The translations under genes and the position numbers were made by a program. The notes under the pieces are model-generated. The model saw only the letters and a list, made by a program, of their open reading frames with translations, had not been told where the DNA came from and ran no database searches. Positions 1 to 4,700 of a stretch of DNA of 7,108 nt are shown piece after piece. How positions within the stretch are numbered: position 1 is the first letter of the stretch; each line of letters opens with the position of its first letter. The stretch spans positions 1 through 7,108 of the forward strand of contig JAUWHL010000265.1 in assembly GCA_030605895.1 (NCBI GenBank). Direction: 5' to 3'. The DNA comes from Promethearchaeota archaeon (GTDB lineage: Archaea > Asgardarchaeota > Lokiarchaeia > Sigyniarchaeales > SOKP01).

Positions 1-541
1 AATTCATAGATTTTACTCCCTCTTCTGATAGAATTTTATCAAAGTTCTTTACTATAATTTCAAAGCCTTTTTTAATTCCATCCACATCTTCAAGCATCTT
101 TAGTAAGTTTAATGCCCTCACTAAGTCATCATAATGATCAATCAACTTTTTTAACATTGTATCCAGAACATACGATTTGTACTTGTTATTCTCTCGTTCT
201 GAACGTTTCTTATAATTTTCAAAATCAGCACGTACTCGTAGAAGTGAATTCAAATATTTCTCCTTTTCTTCCATCAATTCTTTAAATTTCCGACCATCAT
301 CCTTCATGTCATCAAGTTCTTTTAGTAAATAGTCATTTTGGGTCTTTACCTTTTTATGTTCTTCCACTAACGCTTCATACATCTCTGCTTTCGCTTTAAG
401 ATCCTTATAATCACCTTGAGAAATTGAAATCTGACCTGATTTCCCTCGTGAAAATCCTCGATCGTTTATAAACCTATCAAAATATTCTTCAAATGCCATA
501 GGTCTTACATCTCCCATTTTATTTCTAAATTTATATGTCAT
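1..541 (-). CDS. grpE: GrpE, DnaK nucleotide-exchange factor (5' part, cut by window edge)
   Basis: Reading the minus strand from ATG at 541 gives 180 open codons that run off the left edge. The family signature is clear: LLRVRADFENYKKRSERE (about residues 100-117) matches the GrpE long-helix motif. It is followed by a four-helix-bundle-like segment, LIDHYDDLVRAL (about 133-144), and by GIKKGFEIIVKNFDKILSEEGV (about 155-176). The C-terminal beta domain that contacts DnaK is missing because of the window edge. GrpE is a cytosolic dimer that releases ADP from DnaK. The N-terminal region before the core is about 100 residues, roughly 40 longer than in E. coli, and is charged and probably helical or coiled coil (about 45-98). 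In-frame ATGs at residues 9 and 15 are alternative starts; no good Shine-Dalgarno precedes residue 1. dnaK is expected just left of the window (inference). The promoter carries a palindromic operator candidate. Confidence 0.9.
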   Translation of the reverse strand, partial: MTYKFRNKMGDVRPMAFEEYFDRFINDRGFSRGKSGQISISQGDYKDLKAKAEMYEALVEEHKKVKTQNDYLLKELDDMKDDGRKFKELMEEKEKYLNSLLRVRADFENYKKRSERENNKYKSYVLDTMLKKLIDHYDDLVRALNLLKMLEDVDGIKKGFEIIVKNFDKILSEEGVKSMN

Positions 542-590
542 TATTTAATTTTTTGAGTTTTAAACCCCATTTTTTTATAATAACTTATTG

Positions 591-611
591 TTGTCAATCT
601 TAGATTGACAA
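591..611. promoter_or_regulatory. Perfect inverted repeat, candidate operator of grpE
   Basis: TTGTCAATCT (591-600) and AGATTGACAA (602-611) are exact reverse complements separated by one base. The repeat directly abuts the minus-strand TATA box at 612-619 and so lies between that box and the expected transcription start near 590. A dimeric repressor bound there would block initiation. This geometry resembles archaeal heat-shock repressor sites, but the half-site is not the bacterial CIRCE motif and I do not recognise it as a known archaeal site. Confidence 0.6.
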
Positions 612-619
612 TATATAAA
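612..619 (-). promoter_or_regulatory. TATA box of grpE
   Basis: On the minus strand this reads TTTATATA, a near-ideal archaeal TATA box. With the usual spacing of about 25 bases, transcription would start near 590 and leave a leader of about 50 bases before the ATG at 541. A second TTTATATA lies at 632-639 and could serve as an alternative promoter. Confidence 0.6.
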
Positions 620-631
620 TGTGAATTAACC

Positions 632-652
632 TATATAAACCTTACGTTTATA
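632..652 (-). promoter_or_regulatory. Second TATA-like element with short inverted repeat
   Basis: The minus strand reads TTTATATA at 632-639. An overlapping inverted repeat, TATAAAC (634-640) and GTTTATA (646-652), has seven-base arms and a five-base spacer. It lies just upstream of the primary grpE TATA box and may be an upstream promoter or factor-binding site. The arms are AT-rich, so chance is possible. Confidence 0.3.
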
Positions 653-829
653 ATTCCAAAACCGAGTACATGATGCGTAGTCAGTAAAAAATGTTTTTTT
701 TAAAAAAATAAATAAAAAATAAATGTGTGTTTAGTAGAAAATGTTTATAATTAGAGCTATTTGTTTTTATTACTAATTACATATAGGAACTTGTAGTAAT
801 TAAATTATAGATAACTACTGTTTTTTTAA
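653..829. other. Intergenic stretch between grpE and the CoiA-like gene
   Basis: This is the central part of the 336-bp gap between two divergently transcribed genes. It contains A/T homopolymer runs and no credible open frame, tRNA or stable GC-rich hairpin. Two loosely similar AGTA(A/G)AAAATGTTT segments near 682 and 732 are low-complexity and I attach no function to them. Confidence 0.5.
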
Positions 830-837
830 TTTATAAA
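830..837 (+). promoter_or_regulatory. TATA-like box of the CoiA-like gene
   Basis: TTTATAAA lies about 41 bases before the ATG at 878, which predicts a transcript start near 858 and a leader of about 20 bases. If this box is used, the GTG at 842 would lie outside the transcript, which favours the ATG at 878 as start. Confidence 0.4.
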
Positions 838-877
838 ATTCGTGGTTTTTTTTAAACCGCAATCTAATAAGGGGGTA

Positions 878-1900
878 ATGGAAAAAGAAAAAAAAAATAT
901 ACTTGCTTATAATTTTGAGTTAGGCAAGATTTTTAATACTATAGATGGTTTACCCGAGAAAATTCAAAATTTTACTTGGCTATGTACCATTTGTAAAAAG
1001 CGGCTATTTTATAATGAGGATTTAAAATGTTTTTTGCATAAGGGTAATAGAAATTATTTTTTTGAACCAGAGACGATAGAACATAAAACTATGAAAGCTT
1101 TCTGGTATGTAATGTTTCCAAAATTCAATCGTATTTCTGCAAAGAAGCTAGAATATAAGATAGGAGATCAAATTGCAGATGTATATTTTGAATTATTAAA
1201 TGGAAAGAAAGTTGTTATCGAATGCCAAAATTCTCAAATAAGCAAAAAAAAATTAATTGAACGGACAAAAAAATATACTCATAAAAACATTTATGTCCTA
1301 TGGATATTCAATGGTCTTGGAACTTGCGTTTCTGATAAAAAGAATCCTAGAAATGAAAATGAGATTGGAGCATTAGGGATGGAAAAGAGAGTCCATTCTT
1401 TATATGGTGGTCGTATATATTATATGAATGTATCAGGAAGAACTGTAATTAATCCACCATTTGCTCTTCATTTAACTCCTTTTTTTAAGCATAAAGAATC
1501 TGAATATAATTATTTAGGATATGATAAATATTACAAGGATAAACGTAGTGTTATTCTTGGTAAAATCCCCGATTATAAAATAATCTGTATAGAAGAGAAG
1601 GGTTATAAACTAGCGCGATTCACGGATAAGCATGTGAGTACTCTATGCACAAAAAAAATAATACAATCTATTAAATCTATTTGTCAAAAAAGACTTTTCA
1701 AAGAAGAAAATCTTACTGGTATAATAGAAATTCCTTTAAGTTCAATTATCTCTGAAGTTAAAGGTAGGTATGGTTTTCATTTACCTCATCTAATAATAAA
1801 AAAGTCAAAAAAAATTAAAAAAGAAAAAGTTGAAAAACTAATAGATGATAATTACAATATTCAGGATGTAATTACAGTTCGAATTTCTGATTATCTTTAA
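878..1900 (+). CDS. CoiA-like protein, putative PD-(D/E)XK nuclease
   Basis: The 340-residue protein resembles the competence protein CoiA family. Near the N terminus is a Cys/His cluster, CTIC (C36, C39), then C51 and H54, in the spacing CoiA-like proteins use for a likely zinc site. Next comes PETIEHKTMK (E65, H69), as in the family's E-x3-H-x2-K helix. The nuclease core follows: D101 in QIADV, then VVIECQNSQIS (E115, Q117), then R129 and Y133, then YVLWIFNG (139-146). This D...ExQ arrangement is the PD-(D/E)XK active site, so metal-dependent cleavage of nucleic acid is likely. Residues 210-340 are lysine-rich with no domain I recognise. In bacteria CoiA aids processing of DNA taken up during transformation; that role is unproven here. 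The frame opens at a GTG at 842, but the ATG at 878 fits the TATA box better. A G-rich run at 871-875 sits too close to the ATG to be a normal Shine-Dalgarno. Confidence 0.75.
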   Translation: MEKEKKNILAYNFELGKIFNTIDGLPEKIQNFTWLCTICKKRLFYNEDLKCFLHKGNRNYFFEPETIEHKTMKAFWYVMFPKFNRISAKKLEYKIGDQIADVYFELLNGKKVVIECQNSQISKKKLIERTKKYTHKNIYVLWIFNGLGTCVSDKKNPRNENEIGALGMEKRVHSLYGGRIYYMNVSGRTVINPPFALHLTPFFKHKESEYNYLGYDKYYKDKRSVILGKIPDYKIICIEEKGYKLARFTDKHVSTLCTKKIIQSIKSICQKRLFKEENLTGIIEIPLSSIISEVKGRYGFHLPHLIIKKSKKIKKEKVEKLIDDNYNIQDVITVRISDYL

Positions 1901-1931
1901 TTCTAAATAATTGTTTTAAAACAAAATTTAT

Positions 1932-1957
1932 TAAATAGTTTCTAAGATATCTATTTA
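1932..1957. repeat. AT-rich inverted repeat downstream of the CoiA-like gene
   Basis: TAAATAG (1932-1938) and CTATTTA (1951-1957) are exact reverse complements around a 12-base loop. Just upstream, 1911-1924 is a perfect 14-bp palindrome, TTGTTTTAAAACAA. An eight-base direct repeat, TAAGATAT, occurs at 1943-1950 and 1990-1997. These could mark transcript end or promoter architecture for the next gene, but such AT-rich repeats arise easily by chance. Confidence 0.3.
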
Positions 1958-2010
1958 GATTATTATTAAAATTATCTAGTTTTAGTATTTAAGATATTTA
2001 ACAAAAAATA

Positions 2011-2520
2011 ATGAAAATTAACAAGAAGACAAATCATAAGACTGATACTAAATTAAGATGTATAGTATGTGGTTCGAATGAGGTATATTCAGAACCATAT
2101 AAATATAAGCAAGTTGAGAAAATTAAAAGTTTAGTTAATTTAAGAAAAAAATCAAATCTAATATTTACATTAGAAGTGCCTACTTGTCAAGAATGTAATA
2201 AAAAGCTTAAGAAATGTACATTATACAATAGAATATCTATGGGAATTTTTATATTGAGCCTTACAATTGTGATTACCGGTATTTTTTTTCTCATCTTTCA
2301 TCATATATATGGAGATATTGGTGTTCCAATAATTGGTTTTGGTTTTTTATTCACTGTAACTAGTTTAATTTTCAGATATATAATTGGGAAAAATGGATCT
2401 AATCCAAGTAATTATTTTTTTTATGATTTTATTAGTAAGGTTTTTTATGTGAAATCAAAAGAAGAAATTGACTGGATCCCTTATAGTTTATGGATTAAAA
2501 CGGTAGTAGGAAAACAATAA
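2011..2520 (+). CDS. Two-helix membrane protein with paired CxxC zinc-ribbon-like motif
   Basis: This 169-residue protein belongs to no family I recognise. The cytosolic-looking N-terminal part has two CxxC pairs, CIVC (C17, C20) and CQEC (C59, C62), plus C69. This suggests one zinc ribbon with a basic insert of about 38 residues between the knuckles. Two hydrophobic segments follow at about 77-97 and 104-126, separated by a short loop. The C-terminal 43 residues are aromatic-rich (NYFFYDF, FYV, WIPYSLW). There is no signal peptide; the hydrophobic segments begin after residue 75. No Shine-Dalgarno precedes the ATG, which follows an A-rich stretch, so a leaderless or short-leader transcript is plausible. 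It lies 110 bp after the CoiA-like gene on the same strand, too far to claim an operon. The intergenic region between them contains AT-rich repeats. Confidence 0.7.
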   Translation: MKINKKTNHKTDTKLRCIVCGSNEVYSEPYKYKQVEKIKSLVNLRKKSNLIFTLEVPTCQECNKKLKKCTLYNRISMGIFILSLTIVITGIFFLIFHHIYGDIGVPIIGFGFLFTVTSLIFRYIIGKNGSNPSNYFFYDFISKVFYVKSKEEIDWIPYSLWIKTVVGKQ

Positions 2521-2559
2521 AGCTTTGGTGCCCTTTATATATTTGGGTAGATTTAATTT

Positions 2560-2588
2560 TTGAGAATTTTTGAAGGAATTCTTCTCAA
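2560..2588 (+). terminator. Weak stem-loop and T-runs after the membrane-protein gene
   Basis: TTGAGAA (2560-2566) and TTCTCAA (2582-2588) can pair around a 15-base loop. Five-T runs lie at 2557-2561 and 2567-2571, about 40-50 bases after the stop codon. Either the T-runs or the stem could end the upstream transcript. The rest of the gap up to 2710 shows no gene. Confidence 0.3.
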
Positions 2589-2673
2589 GGAGAACTATTT
2601 TAGTTTGATTAATGGAATACATGACTTTAGAACCCACTTTAATGAAAAAGTTAAAAATTTAAGAATAATTTAA

Positions 2674-2681
2674 TTTATAAA
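2674..2681 (+). promoter_or_regulatory. TATA-like box of the nitroreductase gene
   Basis: TTTATAAA lies about 30 bases before the ATG at 2711. Normal archaeal spacing would place the transcript start near 2703, giving an almost leaderless mRNA. This agrees with the lack of a strong Shine-Dalgarno. Confidence 0.45.
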
Positions 2682-2710
2682 ATATTTTAAATAAAATAAA
2701 GAGATTTAAA

Positions 2711-3226
2711 ATGGATTTTTACGATGTAGTGAAGAAGAGAAGAAGCTATAGAGTTTATAAACCAGACATGCCTGAAAAAGAAAAAATTGAAAAAATTTTA
2801 GAAGCAACAAGGTTAGCACCTACGTGGGCGAATTTACAAGGCTTATCGCTGGTTTTAGTTCAAAAACCAGAAAATGTCAAAGCAATATGGAGTGCAATTG
2901 GTCAAGATCAAAAATTTAGTAGTGCTCCTATGTTTATCGTTGGTGTAATAAGTGAGGGAGGATCAGGCACTAATAAAAGTGGTGAAAAATATTATGGTGT
3001 AGATTTTGGAATTTGTTTCGAACATTTAATATTAGCTGCTACAGCAGAAGGATTAGCAACTTGCTGGATTGGCTGGTTTAATGAAGGTGAGATAAAGAGG
3101 ATATTAAATATTCCAAAAAAATATAAAGTCATGGGTTTAACACCTTTAGGATACCCTGTTAAACCTAAAGGTGAAGTAAAAGAAAGAAAACCTATTGATG
3201 AGATAGTCCACTATGAAAAATTTTAA
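2711..3226 (+). CDS. Nitroreductase-family FMN-dependent oxidoreductase
   Basis: The 171-residue protein has the hallmarks of the compact nitroreductase family. RRSYRVY (residues 10-16) supplies the Arg that contacts FMN phosphate. APTWANLQ (37-44) is the usual AP-S/T-x2-N-x-Q motif. GVDFGICFEHLILAATAEGLATCWIGWF (96-123) is the dimer-interface helix followed by the flavin-contact strand. The C-terminal LGYPVKPKGEVKERKPIDEIVHYEKF (146-171) matches the family's Gly-Tyr-Pro plus R/K-x-P-x-x-E ending. Members are homodimeric FMN enzymes that reduce nitro compounds, quinones or flavins with NAD(P)H. The physiological substrate cannot be deduced. The length is at the short end but the fold looks complete. 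It has its own TATA box and a T-run after the stop, so it is probably monocistronic. Confidence 0.93.
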   Translation: MDFYDVVKKRRSYRVYKPDMPEKEKIEKILEATRLAPTWANLQGLSLVLVQKPENVKAIWSAIGQDQKFSSAPMFIVGVISEGGSGTNKSGEKYYGVDFGICFEHLILAATAEGLATCWIGWFNEGEIKRILNIPKKYKVMGLTPLGYPVKPKGEVKERKPIDEIVHYEKF

Positions 3227-3236
3227 TGTAATTTTA

Positions 3237-3242
3237 TTTTTT
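3237..3242 (+). terminator. T-run terminator after nitroreductase
   Basis: Six consecutive T residues preceded by ATTTTA, 11 bases past the stop codon, form a typical archaeal oligo-T transcript end without need of a hairpin. Confidence 0.4.
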
Positions 3243-3283
3243 GAATACATTTTCTTTAAATAATTATATCCAGAAATTATTTC

Positions 3284-3565
3284 ATGAAAAATGAAAAAGA
3301 AGTTTTGTGTGAAATAATCTTCAAAGATCACAAATTAGAGGTCATATCGACTCGAATAGGAACTATTGATGATACTCAGTTAATAACATTATCCACGAAT
3401 TCAAATGATTTTCTAATATTTAAGGAAAAATATAATTCTCCAATTTTAAAAAGTGATATAATAGAGATTATTATTCATCGAGATGACAGGAAAATATCTG
3501 TCAACGAAGTAAATTCGAGAATTATTAAGCATATAAAATCTCAAGATAAAGGAAAAATTAGTTAA
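3284..3565 (+). CDS. Hypothetical protein, 93 residues
   Basis: I do not recognise this small protein. It is soluble-looking, with alternating hydrophobic segments suggesting a beta-rich first half: VLCEIIF, KLEVIST, QLITLST, DFLIF and IIEIIIH (about residues 7-65). A short basic helical tail follows (EVNSRIIKHIKSQDKGK). Its second half, up to 3565, has no long competing frame on the opposite strand, and the codon use is like its neighbours, which supports a real gene. The AT-rich TTTAAATAATTATAT stretch at 3255-3269 could be a TATA box giving a leaderless message. No Shine-Dalgarno is visible. Its stop lies 3 bp from the stop of a convergent minus-strand gene, and a T-run at 3576-3581 could end its transcript inside that neighbour. 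Confidence 0.55.
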   Translation: MKNEKEVLCEIIFKDHKLEVISTRIGTIDDTQLITLSTNSNDFLIFKEKYNSPILKSDIIEIIIHRDDRKISVNEVNSRIIKHIKSQDKGKIS

Positions 3566-3568
3566 AAA

Positions 3569-3973
3569 TTATTTATTTTTTAATTCGACTAAAATTTTTT
3601 CTAGAATCTTTATTATCCTTTCTTTATAGGGAACTTGCTCATGATAACTGTAACTAAAAGCTTTCCAATAAGGTCGTTTATGCCCTATTTTAAATTTAAC
3701 TCCATTCATAGAAGTCATATATGAATTACTGTCAATTTTAGTTGCGATTTGGTCAGCTATTATGTACCAATGAAATTTAGTATTAATACTTGCTCCAGAA
3801 TTATTTGGAGCAGGATTAACTCTAGTTTTTATTGAATTAAACTTAAAGCTCCATCTATCAGGTGCTTCTTTAGTTTCATGCCATTTACCTTTATTATAAT
3901 TCCAATGATGAGAGCTTCCTACTCTCATACCAGAATATTTTTTATTATTATATGTTTTAAGGCTATTATACAT
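3569..3973 (-). CDS. Hypothetical Trp/His/Tyr-rich protein, 134 residues
   Basis: No family is recognised with confidence. The protein is soluble with no membrane segment, and is strikingly rich in aromatic residues and His: SSHHWNYNKGKWHE (H22, H23, W24, W31, H32), PDRWSFKF (W41), KFHWYIIADQ (H68, W69), FKIGHKRPYW (H98, W103) and FSYSYHE. Gly-rich turns such as YSGMRVGSS and NNSGAS lie between. The pattern of short polar blocks around invariant-looking Trp and His suggests a folded domain with a binding or catalytic site rather than a spurious frame. The last 20 residues are a basic helix (ERIIKILEKILVELKNK). It is transcribed against the 93-residue gene, with a 3-bp gap. No clear Shine-Dalgarno precedes the ATG at 3973. 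A 13-bp palindrome sits 25-37 bases upstream. Confidence 0.7.
   Translation of the reverse strand: MYNSLKTYNNKKYSGMRVGSSHHWNYNKGKWHETKEAPDRWSFKFNSIKTRVNPAPNNSGASINTKFHWYIIADQIATKIDSNSYMTSMNGVKFKIGHKRPYWKAFSYSYHEQVPYKERIIKILEKILVELKNK
3576..3581 (+). terminator. T-run terminator after the 93-residue gene
   Basis: Six T residues lie 10 bases past the + strand stop, within the final codons of the convergent minus-strand gene. T-runs on the minus strand also occur just past that gene's own stop (A-runs at 3553-3557 and 3564-3568 on the + strand). The junction may therefore act as a bidirectional terminator. Confidence 0.35.
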
Positions 3974-3997
3974 TTTAATTAATTACTTTAAAATTGT

Positions 3998-4010
3998 TTA
4001 GATGATCTAA
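3998..4010. promoter_or_regulatory. Palindrome upstream of the Trp/His-rich gene
   Basis: TTAGAT-G-ATCTAA is a perfect inverted repeat with six-base arms and a one-base centre, located 25-37 bases before the minus-strand ATG at 3973. Its position in the promoter region would suit a small dimeric regulator. Arm length is short, so chance cannot be excluded. Confidence 0.3.
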
Positions 4011-4061
4011 GCTCAAAAAAATAGCATTTTATTAATATTTAGTAAGTCTCAAAATTTACTG

Positions 4062-4073
4062 AAAAAAAAAAAA
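4062..4073 (-). terminator. Twelve-T terminator after the four-helix membrane protein
   Basis: The + strand has 12 consecutive A residues immediately next to the stop codon at 4074-4076, so the minus-strand transcript ends in 12 U directly after UAA. This is a strong archaeal oligo-U termination signal and the longest homopolymer of the right half of the window. Confidence 0.65.
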
Positions 4074-4523
4074 TTATGCTTCAGTTTTCCATTCATATGG
4101 TTTTGGACCAGCGAATATTAAAACAAGTGCCGGGATTAAGATTGGTAATCCCCCCCACCACCAAAAACTGAAAATTTCGATAATAATTCCCCAAATAAGC
4201 ATCCATGGTATTTTTATGTCTCCAATTTTAAAAAACCAATTATAAAGGGCATCCCAATCTTTAGCAGCACATTTTTCAGAAAATTTAGGTCGAATAATGA
4301 CAAATCCAATTAAAATTATTATTACTCCCCAAATAATACTCCAGATATCCCAAAAAGGTATTGGAATTTGAAGGGCTGGAGGTAGTGTTGCATTTAAAGC
4401 TGCAATTCCAGCAATAAGAACAAAATAATAAATTATTCCAATAATTCCATTTATAATAACAAGGATCCAAGCCCATTTTCCTAGAGTTGATACCCAAGAT
4501 GCATGTTTCCATTCTTCACTCAT
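4074..4523 (-). CDS. Four-helix integral membrane protein, unknown function
   Basis: This 149-residue protein is mostly hydrophobic with probably four transmembrane helices: about 18-41, 57-78, 104-122 and 123-139. A short cytosol-like segment containing FSEKCAAKDWDALYNWFFKIGD (81-102) separates helices two and three. Trp-rich stretches (WAWI, FWDIWSIIW, FWWWGG) mark membrane interfaces. Both ends are short and hydrophilic, and there are no catalytic motifs. I do not recognise a family; small membrane proteins of this kind are common and poorly described in archaea. The start is well supported by a GAGGT Shine-Dalgarno at 4531-4535, seven bases before the ATG. It has its own TATA-like sequence and a 12-T terminator, so it is probably a single-gene unit downstream of pyruvate kinase rather than part of its operon. 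Confidence 0.8.
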   Translation of the reverse strand: MSEEWKHASWVSTLGKWAWILVIINGIIGIIYYFVLIAGIAALNATLPPALQIPIPFWDIWSIIWGVIIILIGFVIIRPKFSEKCAAKDWDALYNWFFKIGDIKIPWMLIWGIIIEIFSFWWWGGLPILIPALVLIFAGPKPYEWKTEA

Positions 4524-4530
4524 ATTTTTT

Positions 4531-4535
4531 ACCTC
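4531..4535 (-). promoter_or_regulatory. Shine-Dalgarno GAGGT
   Basis: The minus strand reads GAGGT followed by seven bases and ATG. This is the clearest ribosome binding site in the window and fixes the start of the four-helix membrane protein. Confidence 0.65.
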
Positions 4536-4613
4536 AAGCCTTAATTTTTAATAATTTGAGATAGTAGAATTTAGCTGTAAAAAAATTCTTTAATGTATCA
4601 ATATTGAAATTTA

Positions 4614-4623
4614 TTTATATAAA
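4614..4623 (-). promoter_or_regulatory. TATA box of the four-helix membrane protein gene
   Basis: TTTATATAAA is self-complementary and lies about 90-100 bases before the start codon. It predicts transcription from about 4592 with a leader of about 70 bases. Being palindromic it could in principle fire either way, but no + strand gene follows. Confidence 0.4.
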
Positions 4624-4683
4624 TTTTAGGTAAAATTACTTATTCTTATTATGACAATAATCATCAAAAACTTAAGGTAAATT

Positions 4684-4700
4684 AATAGAGCCTCTCTATT
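4684..4700 (-). terminator. Hairpin at the end of pyruvate kinase
   Basis: AATAGAG (4684-4690) and CTCTATT (4694-4700) are perfect complements around a CCT loop, and the stem includes the pyruvate kinase stop codon (4696-4698). On the minus strand a five-T run follows about 15 bases later (4665-4669). It may help end the pyruvate kinase transcript or protect its 3' end. Confidence 0.4.

Noticed and set aside
774..802. TAATTAC/GTAATTA inverted repeat in the grpE-CoiA gap
   Set aside because: Seven-base AT-rich arms with a 15-base loop are expected by chance in this composition and are not positioned at a promoter element.
842..877. GTG at 842 as start of the CoiA-like gene
   Set aside because: It has no Shine-Dalgarno and lies only five bases after the TATA-like box, so it would fall upstream of the expected transcript start. 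The ATG at 878 is preferred, though not proven.
2612..2662. Tiny 16-codon open frame after an AAGGAG sequence at 2587-2592
   Set aside because: The distance from AAGGAG to the ATG is about 19 bases, too long for translation initiation, and the peptide shows nothing recognisable.
3146..3331. Minus-strand 61-codon open frame
   Set aside because: It overlaps the C-terminal coding region of the well-supported nitroreductase and the start of the 93-residue gene, and its Phe/Tyr-rich low-complexity translation is typical of an AT-rich antisense shadow.
4285..4512. Minus-strand 75-codon open frame
   Set aside because: It is an alternate frame inside the four-helix membrane protein, which has a clear Shine-Dalgarno and membrane helices. 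The shadow translation is Asn/Cys/Trp-rich without structure.
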